A stretch of DNA of 64,000 nt from Alphaproteobacteria bacterium (GTDB lineage Bacteria > Pseudomonadota > Alphaproteobacteria > Micropepsales > Micropepsaceae), in NCBI GenBank assembly GCA_028871345.1, contig JAGWNK010000006.1, positions 1-64,000 of the forward strand, in the 5' to 3' direction. Within the stretch, counting starts at the first letter, position 1; each line of letters starts with the position of its first letter. Positions 1 to 8,703 of the stretch are shown in pieces. Position numbers and translations under genes: made by a program. The notes below the pieces were generated by a model. That model was given only the letters and a program-made list of their open reading frames with translations. It ran no database searches and had not been told where the DNA came from.

Positions 1-108
1 CGTCGAAGGGCTCGCCCGTAGTCCCCGCTACGCGCTTCGCTCTTCTCCTGCTCACGTCGCAAAATCCCCACGGCGCAGACGGTTCCACCCCAAAAGATCA
101 TGCTCTAG
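1..108. repeat. Right-hand end of a terminal-inverted-repeat element (copy 1, cut by window edge)
   Basis: Bases 1-107 align without gaps to 25542-25648, with about five mismatches, and end in the same 25-bp terminal repeat (one mismatch, CCACCCC for CCACCCT) finishing in ATGCTCTA. The left part lies outside the window. The element looks non-autonomous: no open frame is shared by the two copies with any recognisable product. Confidence 0.9.
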
Positions 109-465
109 TTCCCGTCGGGGATCACCCCCGGCTTTCGCGAATTGTACGTCGATGGCCGAAGGCGAGGACAACAAGACCGCGCGGATCGAGCGCGCCGAAA
201 TCCGCGAGACAACCGGCCGGATGGCGTCGAGCGCCGACCGCGCCACGCAGCTTGCCGAACGGCGCTGGCGGCCGAGCGCACCTGTGCCGCCCGGGTGCGC
301 ACCGGGCTGGCGGCGCTCGCCAGCATCTGGCTGCCGCGCTGAACGCCGCTTTTGCGCCATGTTGATTGGCACATTGTAAGTATCGGCCGGAGCCGCCCTT
401 CCTTATCCTGCCGAAGACACAATCCTTCCGGGGACGCCATCCTGGCGAGGACACGGGGATTCCGC
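109..465. other. Spacer without a recognisable gene
   Basis: Several short overlapping frames exist on both strands but none has a recognisable product, a clear ribosome site or a consistent coding signature. The last part should hold the promoter of the cytochrome b561 gene that starts at 466. Confidence 0.5.
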
Positions 466-1053
466 ATGCGCCTGCGCGACGCCATCAGCCTGCCCGACGG
501 CCGCATCCTGCGCGGCCGCTTCGATTCCCTCACCATCCTGTTTCATTGGACGACCGTGCTCGCCGTGCTGTTCCTGCTCTTGAGCGGCTGGTCGTTCGAC
601 GATCTGCACCACACGCCTTATTACCCGCCGCTGGTGATGGTGCACCGCTCGCTCGGCCTCGTCGTGTGGGGCCTGACGCTGACGCGCTTCCTGTGGCGCC
701 ACAGCCTGGCGACCTTCCCGCGCTTTCCCGCCGATCTGCCCACGATCGTGCGCTGGGCGGCCAAAGGCAGCGAATACGCGCTCTATGGGCTGCTCATCGT
801 CCAGCCCCTGACGGGGCTGGGGCATACGCTGTTCACCGGCAAGCCGTTCGCCTTGTTCGGCGTGGCGATTGCTCCGCTCGCCCCGCACCTGCCGGCGGTC
901 AACGAGGTCTTCGACACCCTGCACACCCTGGGCGGCTACGGCCTGGCGGGGCTGGCCGGCGGCCACGCGCTCGCGGCCCTGTTCCACCATGTGGTGCGCA
1001 AGGACGACGTGCTGGAGGCGATGCTGCCTTGGGCCAGGCGCAAGCGCGCCTGA
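466..1053 (+). CDS. cybB: Cytochrome b561 family di-haem membrane protein
   Basis: A 195-residue membrane protein with about four transmembrane helices. Histidines expected to ligate two b-type haems are visible in FHWTT near the start, MVHRSLG in helix 2, and LHTLGGYG and GGHALAALFHH in the last two helices. The family moves electrons from quinol in the inner membrane, and in E. coli CybB oxidises ubiquinol with superoxide as acceptor. I chose the ATG at 466 because an upstream in-frame ATG (352) would add a basic, non-family extension. The gene stands alone. Family call is firm; the physiological partner is unknown. Confidence 0.85.
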   Translation: MRLRDAISLPDGRILRGRFDSLTILFHWTTVLAVLFLLLSGWSFDDLHHTPYYPPLVMVHRSLGLVVWGLTLTRFLWRHSLATFPRFPADLPTIVRWAAKGSEYALYGLLIVQPLTGLGHTLFTGKPFALFGVAIAPLAPHLPAVNEVFDTLHTLGGYGLAGLAGGHALAALFHHVVRKDDVLEAMLPWARRKRA

Positions 1054-1073
1054 CGGCGACCGAATAATCCGGT

Positions 1074-1211
1074 TTAGCGCGGCTTGGCGATGCGGATCTT
1101 GCGCACCGGCGGCGGCGGAGGAGGCTGCTTGGCGCGGGCCGCCTGTTCCGCCTTGGTCATGGCTCGGCGCTTGAGGACATGGGCGGCGGACAGGTTGGGA
1201 AGCATCGGCAT
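1074..1211 (-). CDS. Possible 45-aa basic, proline-rich protein
   Basis: A short frame from ATG at 1211 encodes an Ala/Lys/Arg-rich peptide with a run of six prolines (PPPPPPVRKIRIAKPR at the end). A longer start at 1322 is possible but adds sequence of no clear character. I recognise no family. It lies tail-to-tail with the cytochrome b561 gene. It may be a real small protein or a chance frame in GC-rich DNA. Confidence 0.25.
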   Translation of the reverse strand: MPMLPNLSAAHVLKRRAMTKAEQAARAKQPPPPPPVRKIRIAKPR

Positions 1212-1769
1212 TGCAGGCGGTCTCCGGGCTTGCGGGATTCGGGCGTGCTCATAGAGGGCGAATGCGCCCAGACCAAGGCATTCGGCGAATCTGTCGCAAA
1301 GGCGCGCCTGGCGCCCAATCACATCTCCTTTCCGGGTCCGGTTGCGGCGTCAGGGGGCCGACCGCGGCAGTAGAGAACCCGCGCAGCCGGGTTCTGCCGA
1401 GTTCATCGGGGACGCTTACAATTTCGGGGACATGGGGGAAATGGCGATGGCAGCGCCCCGCTTCAAGGGGTCAGCGAAAATAATTTCGGCCTGCGACACG
1501 GGAGCGGATTCGATTTGGGATTCAAGGGGCAACGCGCCGCGCGCGGGCAACATGAACGATTTCACTTCGGACGCAGTCGCACGTGCAGGCGAAATTCTTT
1601 TGGGCTTCGTGGATCAGTAGCCCGCCGCCACACGACTCCTCGATGGCCGCTGCGGCGGCCTACTGACCCAGCTCCTACACCCCTCCCGGAGACACGACCA
1701 TGACAAGTGTGAGATGCTGTAGTCGGCAACAGTATGTTGCGTCCTTCGTGCGAAGGTTGGGGGCGCGCG
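1212..1769. other. Spacer with no convincing gene
   Basis: About 560 bases with only short frames on both strands and no family signature. Base composition begins to shift toward AT in the 3' part, leading into the DUF805 gene. No transposon ends or tRNA found. Confidence 0.45.
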
Positions 1770-2384
1770 ATGTCACCGCGTTCAATTGCTTTTTCATTTC
1801 TCGCCATTCTGGCTTTCGAAATTGTCTCGATTTTAGTCGCCAATTTTTTCTTTAGGCGGCGAAACAATGTCTTCACCGACCTGTTCGGGCTTTCTGGACG
1901 AATAAACCGCGGTCGTTTTTTGATATTCTTTGGCCCGGTCGCATTTGTTCAAGTCTTCGCTTCGGTTCGCATGCTGCAAATCGGGTTTGCGACTCAACCA
2001 TCCGATTTATCAAGCGCTCACGCTCTGCCGTTGACTTCTGCCCAGGCACAAGAAGTGTCGTATGCCATGCTGGCGATGTTAGCGACGCTGTGGCCCATGT
2101 TTGCACTTCAGGTGAAACGATTTCACGACGTAAACAAGACTTGGCTCCACGCAGTGTTCTTGTCCGCTCTTCAGGGCGTCGGCCTGAACTTGTCAGCCTC
2201 CGCTGGAGGCATCGACCGGACCGAACAGGTTCTGCGGGCAGTGGTGGGCGGTCATTTAGGCAATATGGATTACCCAAGCGCTCTCATCGTGCTTGTCGAT
2301 TATTCGCTTGTCATTCTCTACTACCTTCACCTTTTTGTCTCTCGAAGCACGCCTGGAGACAATCGTTTTGGATCACCCCGATAG
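1770..2384 (+). CDS. DUF805 family membrane protein
   Basis: A membrane protein of 204 residues from the ATG at 1770 (216 if the ATG at 1734 is used). The DUF805 hallmarks are present: LFGLSGRINRGRFL at the start of the domain, QVKRFHDVNKTW in the middle and a closing GDNRFGSP. About four to five hydrophobic segments are visible. The function of the family is unknown. The stretch 1790-2110 is clearly more AT-rich than its neighbours, and codons such as TTT, ATT and TTA are frequent, which suggests recent acquisition. Isolated gene. Confidence 0.8.
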   Translation: MSPRSIAFSFLAILAFEIVSILVANFFFRRRNNVFTDLFGLSGRINRGRFLIFFGPVAFVQVFASVRMLQIGFATQPSDLSSAHALPLTSAQAQEVSYAMLAMLATLWPMFALQVKRFHDVNKTWLHAVFLSALQGVGLNLSASAGGIDRTEQVLRAVVGGHLGNMDYPSALIVLVDYSLVILYYLHLFVSRSTPGDNRFGSPR

Positions 2385-2678
2385 CATACCTGGTGCTTGA
2401 GAATCCCATTCGAGTTGTTGGGCCGTAGCCGCGGTTGGCCGACTCCGGGAACTTGTTTTCCCCTGACATCGCTAATCTGACGCTCATGTCTCTTCGTGGC
2501 AAAGCAGCCATCGCTCCCCACCCGGAACGCTGCGCACTCCAGCCGCCACTGAAGTCCACTTTCGAGCAGTACCTGCGAGCCTCCGGCGCACGGGTCAATC
2601 GACAGCTGCGGACCCCGAAGGCTGGGGCGCGCATTCCTGCACGTCGCCGTCTCGATGATCGCGTGCGCCGCCAGAAGC

Positions 2679-4790
2679 TCACGCCCGCTTCGGCGGTGGG
2701 GCGCCGGAGAGCACGTCCTTCACCTTGGCCGCCAGCTGCTTGAGGCCGAACGGCTTGGGCAGGAAGTGCAGGTCTTCCGCCTTCTCGTCGTTGCGCCGGA
2801 AGGCCTCCTCGGCATAGCCCGACATGAAGATCACCGCCATCTCCGGGCGGATGCGCTTGACGGCGCGCACCAAGGTGGGGCCGTCCATGTTGGGCATCAC
2901 CACGTCGGTGACGAGCAGATGGATCGGCGAGGCGGTGGCCTTGACGATCTCAAGCGCCTCTTCGCCGCCGGAGGCCTCGATCACGCTGTAGCCGCGCAGG
3001 CGCAAGGCGCGCGCCGCGAAGCTGCGCACCGCTTCTTCGTCCTCCACCAGCAGGATGGTGTCCTGGCCGGTGACGTCGCGCGGGGCGGCACGTTCGGGCT
3101 CGACCGCCGTCTCCTGCTCGGCTCGGTGGCGCGGCAGGTAGATGCGGAAGCTGGTGCCGCGCCCCACTTCGGAATCCACGGTGATATAGCCGCCCGTCTG
3201 CTTGACGATGCCGTAGACGGTGGCGAGCCCCAGCCCCGTGCCCTGTCCCACCGGCTTGGTGGTGAAGAAGGGATCGAAGATCTTGCCCAGATGCTCCTTG
3301 GGGATGCCGACGCCGCTGTCGGCGACCTCGATGCGCACATATTCGCCTTCCGGCATGATGGCGGTGCCGAAGGCGGTGGGCGCGCTCGTCGTCTCGTTGG
3401 CGGTCCGCAGGGTGACGGTGCCGCCCTCGGGCATGGCGTCGCGGGCGTTGACCACGAGGTTGATGATGGCGTTGGAGAGCTGCGCCTCGTCGGCATTGAC
3501 CGGCCACAAGCCGCTGCCGTGATCGAGCCTGAGCTCGATGCCTTCGCGCAACAGCCGGCGCAGCATCAGCGCCAGTTCGCCCAAGACCTCGCGCACCACG
3601 AGCACCCGCGGCTGCAGCGTCTGCTTGCGCGAGAAGGCGAGGAGCTGGCCCACAAGGTTGGCGGCCCGAAGCGCGTTCTGGTGGATCTCGTTGATCTCCT
3701 TGAACGAGGGATCGCCCGCCTGATGGCGCATCAGGAGGAATTCGGAATTGCCGATGATGACGGTGAGGAGGTTGTTGAAGTCGTGCGCCACCCCGCCCGC
3801 CAGCTGGCCCACGGCCTGCATCTTCTGCGACTGGGCGAACTTGACCTCGAGCGCCTTCTGCTCGGAGACGTCGAGGAGATAGAGCACCACCTGTCCGTCG
3901 CCGCCCATCGGGTTGGCGAACAGCTCGGCCATGCGTTCGTCTTCGCCCGCGGCGTGCAGCTCGACCGAGGCGGCGCTGCCGCCCTGGCGCACGCTGGCGA
4001 GCAAGACGTTGACCCGCTCGCGGTCCTCGGGGTCCACCAGATCGGCCATGTCGCGCCCCGACAAGACGCCCGACAGCGAGAAGAAGGCGCGGAACGCCGC
4101 GTTGGCGTCGACCAGCTTGCCGGCGGCGTCGGCCACCGCCACGCCCATCGGCGCGTTGCGGTAAAGGTCGCCGATGGCGGCGGGCGACACCGACAAAGCG
4201 GCGGGCATCGTCGATGCCGGGGCAGGCGATGATGTTGCGCGCGCCGGCACCAGGCGCGGGGTGAACCACCATACCGTCTGATTGGCTTGCAGCGGGCGTA
4301 CGGCCGTGACGATCTCCAGGCCCGGCGCCACGGCGAAGGCTTCTTCGCGGCTCGCCCCGTCGGCGGCGGCCTTGGCCAGGCGGTAGAGCACCGATGCCGA
4401 GGCGTCGCCCGCCAGCGCCAGCTCGGGCGGCGGCGCGGAATCGCCCAATTCGGCGCCGGCCATGCGCCGGTAGACGTCGTTGCAATCCACCACCGCGCCG
4501 TCGCTGCCGGTGATCGCCCAGGCGACGTTGGCGCGCATGGCGGCTTCGGCCACCCGGCGCGCGTCGGCGCCGCTCAGCGATTCCCGCGGCCACACCGCGT
4601 AGAGGAAGAGGGAACCCATGGCGCCGATGCCGGCGAGCAGCGCCACGCCCGCCCACTGCGCCATCTGCGGCGTGGCGATTGCCAAGGCGCCGGCGGCCAG
4701 GGCCAGCACCACGAAGCCCAGCGCCGCCCACCGCCAGCCGCCGGCCGGCAAGCCGAGGTTGCTGCCGATGATGCTCCGTGTCGCGATCAT
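2679..4790 (-). CDS. cckA: Hybrid histidine kinase CckA (cell-cycle phosphorelay)
   Basis: CckA phosphorylates CtrA and CpdR through the phosphotransferase ChpT, and in its phosphatase mode drains the relay. Counting from the ATG at 4790 (703 aa): two N-terminal transmembrane helices (about 20-70), two PAS-like regions (about 80-180 and 205-310), a HisKA domain with phospho-acceptor His about 336 in [14 protein letters not shown], an ATPase domain with DSGVGI and GTGLGL (about 517-522), and a C-terminal receiver with Asp about 629 in [17 protein letters not shown] seven codons upstream (4811) is an alternative start. I prefer 4790 because a perfect CtrA box at 4846-4861 would leave almost no leader for 4811. 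Confidence 0.95.
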   Translation of the reverse strand: MIATRSIIGSNLGLPAGGWRWAALGFVVLALAAGALAIATPQMAQWAGVALLAGIGAMGSLFLYAVWPRESLSGADARRVAEAAMRANVAWAITGSDGAVVDCNDVYRRMAGAELGDSAPPPELALAGDASASVLYRLAKAAADGASREEAFAVAPGLEIVTAVRPLQANQTVWWFTPRLVPARATSSPAPASTMPAALSVSPAAIGDLYRNAPMGVAVADAAGKLVDANAAFRAFFSLSGVLSGRDMADLVDPEDRERVNVLLASVRQGGSAASVELHAAGEDERMAELFANPMGGDGQVVLYLLDVSEQKALEVKFAQSQKMQAVGQLAGGVAHDFNNLLTVIIGNSEFLLMRHQAGDPSFKEINEIHQNALRAANLVGQLLAFSRKQTLQPRVLVVREVLGELALMLRRLLREGIELRLDHGSGLWPVNADEAQLSNAIINLVVNARDAMPEGGTVTLRTANETTSAPTAFGTAIMPEGEYVRIEVADSGVGIPKEHLGKIFDPFFTTKPVGQGTGLGLATVYGIVKQTGGYITVDSEVGRGTSFRIYLPRHRAEQETAVEPERAAPRDVTGQDTILLVEDEEAVRSFAARALRLRGYSVIEASGGEEALEIVKATASPIHLLVTDVVMPNMDGPTLVRAVKRIRPEMAVIFMSGYAEEAFRRNDEKAEDLHFLPKPFGLKQLAAKVKDVLSGAPPPKRA

Positions 4791-4845
4791 GATTCGAGCC
4801 CGAGTATGCACGAGGAACGGCCCGGCAGTCTCGTCATGGGACCGA

Positions 4846-4861
4846 TTAACGAGCTGTTAAC
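4846..4861 (-). promoter_or_regulatory. CtrA box in front of cckA
   Basis: TTAA-CGAGCTG-TTAAC on the plus strand, matching the Caulobacter CtrA consensus TTAA-N7-TTAA exactly on both half-sites. It lies 55-71 bases upstream of the chosen cckA start. A further TTAA follows at 4866. The site suggests that CtrA feeds back on the gene for its own kinase; binding itself is inferred. Confidence 0.7.
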
Positions 4862-4921
4862 GATGTTAAATCGGGTTCCGGGAACGGGCTGTTATGAACA
4901 GGTTTTGCTGCTGCAAGCCTT

Positions 4922-5160
4922 CCCTCTCCCCCATGTGGGAGAGGGCGCAAAATCTTGCACTTAGCCGAGCGGCATCAGCGCTGAGGTCTCCTCGTTGCGA
5001 GGCTAAGCGCTAGATTTTGCGGGTGAGGGGGGCACGACGGCGCGCCCCTCACCTGAAAAATCATCGGGGTTAGCATCGCGCCCTTCCTTTCCGCTTCGGC
5101 GGCCGTGTCAGCGCTCCGCTTACCCCGTGATTTTTCTTCCTCCCCCGCGGGGGGAGAGGA
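4922..5160. repeat. Array of nested inverted repeats (REP-like hairpins)
   Basis: Four self-complementary units lie end to end. CCCTCTCCC (4922-4930) pairs with GGGAGAGGG (4937-4945). GCAAAATCT (4947-4955) pairs with AGATTTTGC (5012-5020), with CTTAGCC/GGCTAAG (4960-4966, 5001-5007) inside it. GGTGAGGGG (5022-5030) pairs with CCCCTCACC (5045-5053). 5055-5074 pairs, with a few mismatches, with 5118-5136. A last GC-rich hairpin covers 5138-5160. No convincing gene crosses it. It sits between the 3' end of flhB and the 5' region of cckA and may also stop transcription from flhB. Confidence 0.8.
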
Positions 5161-5205
5161 AAACATGTCGGCGGCCCTTGACCTCGAGGGGCAGGCCGTT
5201 TCGCC

Positions 5206-6282
5206 TCAGTTCGGCCGCAGCTTGCCCGACAGGCGCATGACGTAGCCGATGACCTGGGCCACGGCCTTGTAGTGTTCGGAGGGGATCTGCTCGTCGACCT
5301 CGACGGCGGCGTGCAGGGCGCGCGCCAGGGGCGGGTTCTCGACCACGGGCACCTTGTGCGCCTTGGCCACTTCGCGGATGCGCAAGGCGAGCGCATCGAC
5401 GCCCTTGGCGACGCAGACGGGCGCCGCCGTCTTGCCGGCCTCGTATTTGAGGGCGACGGCGTAATGGGTCGGGTTGGTGATCACCACCGTCGCCTCGGGC
5501 ACCGCCGCAATCATGCGCTTACGGGCGCGCTCGACGCGCAGCTGGCGGATCTTCGCCTTGATCTGCGGGTCGCCTTCCGACTGGCGGTATTCCTCCTTGA
5601 TCTCGCGCTTGGACATGCGGTTGCGCTTCATGAATTCGAAGCGCTGCAAGAGGAAGTCGGCGCCCGCCAGCGCCGCAAGGGCTGCCAGCGCCGCGATCAG
5701 GACCTTGAACATCAGATGCGTCATGTCGCCCGCCACGCCGGCCGGCGACTGCTGCAGCACCGCCTCGAGCCCGCCGCGCTCGGGCCACAACTGCGTCCAC
5801 ACCGCCGCGCCCACCACGCTGATCTTGAGCAGGCCCTTGAGCAGGGTGGCGATGCCTTCCATGCCGAACAGCCGCTTGAAGCCCGCCGTCAGCGACAGCT
5901 TCGACAAATCCGGCTTGATGCGCTCCATGGTGAAGATGGGGCCGTGCTGCACAAGGCTGGCGCCGATGCCGGCCACCATCATCACCGCGAAGAACGGGCC
6001 CAGGATCGTGGCCATGCGCGCGGCGAGCTCGCGCGCCAGCGTCATCAGCTGGCCGGGGTCGGTGCCGATCTGGTCGGGCGAGGCCAGGAACCAGCGCATG
6101 GTCTTGCCCATGTCCGAAGCCGCGCCGACGCCGAACATGGCGATGGCGATGGTGCCGCCCAACAGCAGGATCAGCGTCTGGACCTCGGTACTCTTGACGA
6201 CGTCGCCGTGTTCGCGCGCTTCGTCGAGCCGCCGTTGTGTCGGTTCTTCGGTCTGTTGTGACGGGTCGCGGTCGTCGGCCAT
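5206..6282 (-). CDS. flhB: Flagellar export switch protein FlhB
   Basis: Component of the flagellar type III export gate that switches substrate from hook to filament proteins. The 358-aa protein has the charged N-terminus (EEPTQRRLDEAREHGDVVKS), four membrane helices (about residues 30-210), and a cytoplasmic domain with the autocleavage motif NPTHYAVAL about residue 270, followed by the VENPPLARALHAAVEVDEQIP segment typical of the family. It is the last gene of the flgB-flgC-fliE-fliQ-fliR-flhB operon; its ATG follows the fliR stop directly. Confidence 0.97.
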   Translation of the reverse strand: MADDRDPSQQTEEPTQRRLDEAREHGDVVKSTEVQTLILLLGGTIAIAMFGVGAASDMGKTMRWFLASPDQIGTDPGQLMTLARELAARMATILGPFFAVMMVAGIGASLVQHGPIFTMERIKPDLSKLSLTAGFKRLFGMEGIATLLKGLLKISVVGAAVWTQLWPERGGLEAVLQQSPAGVAGDMTHLMFKVLIAALAALAALAGADFLLQRFEFMKRNRMSKREIKEEYRQSEGDPQIKAKIRQLRVERARKRMIAAVPEATVVITNPTHYAVALKYEAGKTAAPVCVAKGVDALALRIREVAKAHKVPVVENPPLARALHAAVEVDEQIPSEHYKAVAQVIGYVMRLSGKLRPN

Positions 6283-7050
6283 CTAGAGAAACAGCCCCAT
6301 CTGGCTGGAGTAGAAGTCGAGGAACATCGTCATCATCGAGCCGATGAGCAGGGCCAGCACCACAAAGCCGACCAGGATGTTGACCGGCATGGCGACGAAG
6401 AACACCTGCAGCTGCGGCATCATGCGCGCCAGGATGCCGAAGCCCGCGTTGACGGCGAAGCCGAAGACCAGGAACGGCGCGGCGAGCTGGAAGCCCAACA
6501 GGAACGAGCCGGACACCAGGCGGATGCTGAGCTCGGCCATGTCGGCGGTGGGCAGGCCCGCGCCCGGCGGGATCACGTGATAGGAGCCCGCGATGGCGCC
6601 GATGGCGAGATGGTGCAGGTTGGTGGCGAAGATCAGCACCGTCGCCAACAGCGACAGGAAGCCGCCGACCGAGGCGCCCTGCTGGTCGTTGGAAGTGGGG
6701 TCGAGCGTCTGGGCGTAGGACAGCCCCGTCTGGCTGGCGATCAGGAAGCCCGCGACCGAGACGGCGCTCACGATGATGCGCGCCATGGCGCCCACCAGCA
6801 TGCCGGCCGTGACTTCCTGCACGATGAGAAAGGTCAGCGCCACGACGCTGTCGGGCGCCTGGGCGGGATAGCTCGCCGTCACCGTGGGCGCCAGCGCCAG
6901 CGACACCGCCAGCGCCAGCACCAGGCGCACGCGGCTGGGCACGTTGGCGTCGCCGATCGCCGGCAGCAGCATGATCATGGCGCCGGTGCGCGCGAACACC
7001 AGGAGGTAGACGAGGATGGGACCCGAAAGCGCGGGAAGGGTGATGTGCAC
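6283..7050 (-). CDS. fliR: Flagellar export apparatus protein FliR
   Basis: Integral membrane component of the flagellar export gate, which assembles with FliP and FliQ. 255 aa with about six hydrophobic helices; the family signature regions LVFARTGAMIMLLPAIG near the N-terminus and GFQLAAPFLVFGFAVNAGFGILARMMPQ in the middle are clear. The first codon is GTG at 7050. The stop abuts the flhB start and fliQ lies 9 bases upstream, consistent with one transcript. Confidence 0.96.
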   Translation of the reverse strand: MHITLPALSGPILVYLLVFARTGAMIMLLPAIGDANVPSRVRLVLALAVSLALAPTVTASYPAQAPDSVVALTFLIVQEVTAGMLVGAMARIIVSAVSVAGFLIASQTGLSYAQTLDPTSNDQQGASVGGFLSLLATVLIFATNLHHLAIGAIAGSYHVIPPGAGLPTADMAELSIRLVSGSFLLGFQLAAPFLVFGFAVNAGFGILARMMPQLQVFFVAMPVNILVGFVVLALLIGSMMTMFLDFYSSQMGLFL

Positions 7051-7059
7051 GGCGCGCCG

Positions 7060-7323
7060 CTAATAGGCCGCGATGCGCTGGGCGATGTCGGTCATCAGCC
7101 CGCCCATGGCTTCGCCGCAGAACGGCAGCGTGATCAGGAGCACCACGAAGATCGCGATGATCTTGGGCACGAAGACCAGCGTCATTTCCTGGATCTGGGT
7201 GAGGGCCTGCAGCAAGCCGATGACGAGGCCGACGACGAGGGCCGTCAGCATCGCCGGGGTGATGACCTCGAGCAGCACATAGATGGAGGAGCGGGCGAAA
7301 TCGACGGCATCGGCGCCATTCAC
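7060..7323 (-). CDS. fliQ: Flagellar export apparatus protein FliQ
   Basis: Small membrane protein (87 aa) of the flagellar export gate with two transmembrane helices. LVGLVIGLLQALTQIQEMTL and FVPKIIAIFVVLLITLPF are typical FliQ segments. Translation starts at GTG (7323) behind a GGAG ribosome site. It lies between fliE and fliR in the early operon. Confidence 0.96.
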   Translation of the reverse strand: MNGADAVDFARSSIYVLLEVITPAMLTALVVGLVIGLLQALTQIQEMTLVFVPKIIAIFVVLLITLPFCGEAMGGLMTDIAQRIAAY

Positions 7324-7335
7324 GGTGGTTCTCCG

Positions 7336-7650
7336 TCAGATCGGCATGTTCATGATCGACTGGTAGGCGGCGACGACCTTGTCGCGCACCGCCACGACCG
7401 TATCGAGGGTGATCTCGGCGGCGTTGACGGCCTGCACCACATCGACGATGTCGGCCTGTCCGGCGATCTGCTTGGTGGCCATGGTCTCGCCGTGCTTCAT
7501 GGTCGCCACGGAATCCTTCAGCGCGTCGGTCAGGAACGAGCCGAAATTGCCGCCCGCGGCATCGGCGGGCGCCACGCCCGGCGTCGTCGTCGATCCCATC
7601 TGGGAGGCGGCCTGGTAGGCGGCGGCTGCGGCGGCAGGCAGGACGGCCAT
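7336..7650 (-). CDS. fliE: Flagellar hook-basal body protein FliE
   Basis: FliE links the MS ring to the proximal rod and is an early export substrate. 104 aa. The C-terminal part shows the family pattern FGSFLTDALKDSVATMKHGE and IVDVVQAVNAAEITLDTVVAVRDKV. The N-terminus is alanine-rich. It lies 77 bases downstream of flgC and 12 bases upstream of fliQ. Confidence 0.95.
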   Translation of the reverse strand: MAVLPAAAAAAYQAASQMGSTTTPGVAPADAAGGNFGSFLTDALKDSVATMKHGETMATKQIAGQADIVDVVQAVNAAEITLDTVVAVRDKVVAAYQSIMNMPI

Positions 7651-7727
7651 GGATTCTTCCTTTTCTGCGATCCCGCTGCGGGACCGGCTCTATTGCTTCG
7701 CGATCCCCGCGGGGGCGACCCTTCGGG

Positions 7728-8135
7728 TCACTTCAACAGATCGACGGTGCGCCCCAGCATCGCCTTGGTGGCGTCCATCACCGACAGATCGGCTTCGTAG
7801 GAGCGCTGCGCCTCGCGCATGTCCATCACTTCCACCAGGCTGTTGACGTTGGGCAGCTTGACATAGCCCTGCTTGTCGGCGTCGGGATTGCCCGGGTCGT
7901 ACTTGCTGCGGAAGGGGGCCGCGTCGCGCAGCGGCTTGCCCGACTTCACGACATCGGCGCCGAGCTCGCTGTCGAACTGGCTCTGCTGGGTGGCGATCTG
8001 GCGCCGGTAGGGTTCGCCGCCGGGCGTGGGCGAGGTCGAGTTCGCGTTGGCGATGTTTTCCGCGATGGTCTTCATGCGGTCGGACTGGGCACGCATGCCC
8101 GCCGCCGCCACGGCCATCGAAGTCGAAAGATCCAT
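7728..8135 (-). CDS. flgC: Flagellar basal-body rod protein FlgC
   Basis: Proximal rod subunit, 135 aa. The N-terminal rod signature (MRAQSDRMKTIAENIANANST) and the C-terminal coiled-coil segment (MDMREAQRSYEADLSVMDATKAM) that pack in the axial rod core are both present. FlgC is exported by the type III system without a cleaved signal. The gene follows flgB by 15 bases. Confidence 0.97.
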   Translation of the reverse strand: MDLSTSMAVAAAGMRAQSDRMKTIAENIANANSTSPTPGGEPYRRQIATQQSQFDSELGADVVKSGKPLRDAAPFRSKYDPGNPDADKQGYVKLPNVNSLVEVMDMREAQRSYEADLSVMDATKAMLGRTVDLLK

Positions 8136-8150
8136 GGTCGTTGCTCCTCG

Positions 8151-8564
8151 TTACCGGCCGATGGCCGTGCGCATCATGCCGAGCGCCTTGGCATAAAGAT
8201 TGGTGGCGGCCTGGAATTGCGCCTGGGTGTCGGAGACCTTGATCATCTCCTCTTCGAGCGACACGGTGTTGCCCGTCGAGTTGGCCGCCTGGTCTGGGGC
8301 GCTGAAGGTGTCGAAGCCGGAATCGCCGGCGCCCTTGATGCCAATATGCCGGGGGTCGGTCACCGCCAGCGAACCTGCCGGCGTGCGCGACGCCGCCGTC
8401 GCCTTGCGCAACACGTCTTCGAAGTCCATCGGCTTCAGGTCGCGCGCCGTGTAGGTGGGCACGTCGGCGCTGGCGATGTTCTGCGAAAGGATGTCCTGGC
8501 GCTGATTGAGCCACACCATGCGCTCTTTCAGCATCGAGAGAAGCGGTATGTCGCCGAGCTGCAT
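8151..8564 (-). CDS. flgB: Flagellar basal-body rod protein FlgB
   Basis: Proximal rod subunit, 137 aa, first gene of the flgB-flgC-fliE-fliQ-fliR-flhB operon. The rod signature RQDILSQNIASADVPTYTAR is at residues about 22-41 and the C-terminal helix region ALGMMRTAIGR closes the protein. Two CtrA boxes lie in the divergent promoter region upstream (8622-8637 and 8674-8688), as expected of a class II flagellar operon in this group. Confidence 0.97.
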   Translation of the reverse strand: MQLGDIPLLSMLKERMVWLNQRQDILSQNIASADVPTYTARDLKPMDFEDVLRKATAASRTPAGSLAVTDPRHIGIKGAGDSGFDTFSAPDQAANSTGNTVSLEEEMIKVSDTQAQFQAATNLYAKALGMMRTAIGR

Positions 8565-8621
8565 CGTTGGGTCCGTAAAGAATTCGTTAGTCTTACGGAT
8601 AGAGATGCTGCGCGCTAACGA

Positions 8622-8637
8622 TTAAACCGCGCTTAAC
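8622..8637. promoter_or_regulatory. CtrA box 1 between flgB and fliO
   Basis: TTAA-ACCGCGC-TTAAC, a perfect match to the TTAA-N7-TTAA consensus. It lies 58 bases from the flgB start and 67 from the fliO start, so it is placed to act at either promoter. Activation of the divergent operons is inferred from the Caulobacter paradigm. Confidence 0.75.
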
Positions 8638-8673
8638 AACGCGGAAAATCCTGCCGGGCAAAATCGGCCGCAC

Positions 8674-8688
8674 TTAACCGGCGATTAA
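8674..8688. promoter_or_regulatory. CtrA box 2 between flgB and fliO
   Basis: TTAA-CCGGCGA-TTAA, a second perfect CtrA box 52 bases from the first centre to centre (about five helical turns). It lies only 16 bases before the fliO start codon, so it better fits the flgB promoter, or it could occlude fliO transcription. Confidence 0.7.
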
Positions 8689-8703
8689 GCTTGACGGCCT
8701 TTC

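Noticed and set aside
142-379. Short overlapping frames after the first repeat copy
   Set aside because: Arg-rich, no homology recognised and no ribosome site; likely chance frames.
2655-4232. 525-codon open frame on the plus strand opposite cckA
   Set aside because: Composition is His/Arg/Gly-rich and repetitive, with no family motif; it is an antisense shadow of cckA in high-GC DNA.
4975-5166. 63-codon minus-strand frame in the hairpin array
   Set aside because: Lies completely within inverted repeats; no sign of coding.
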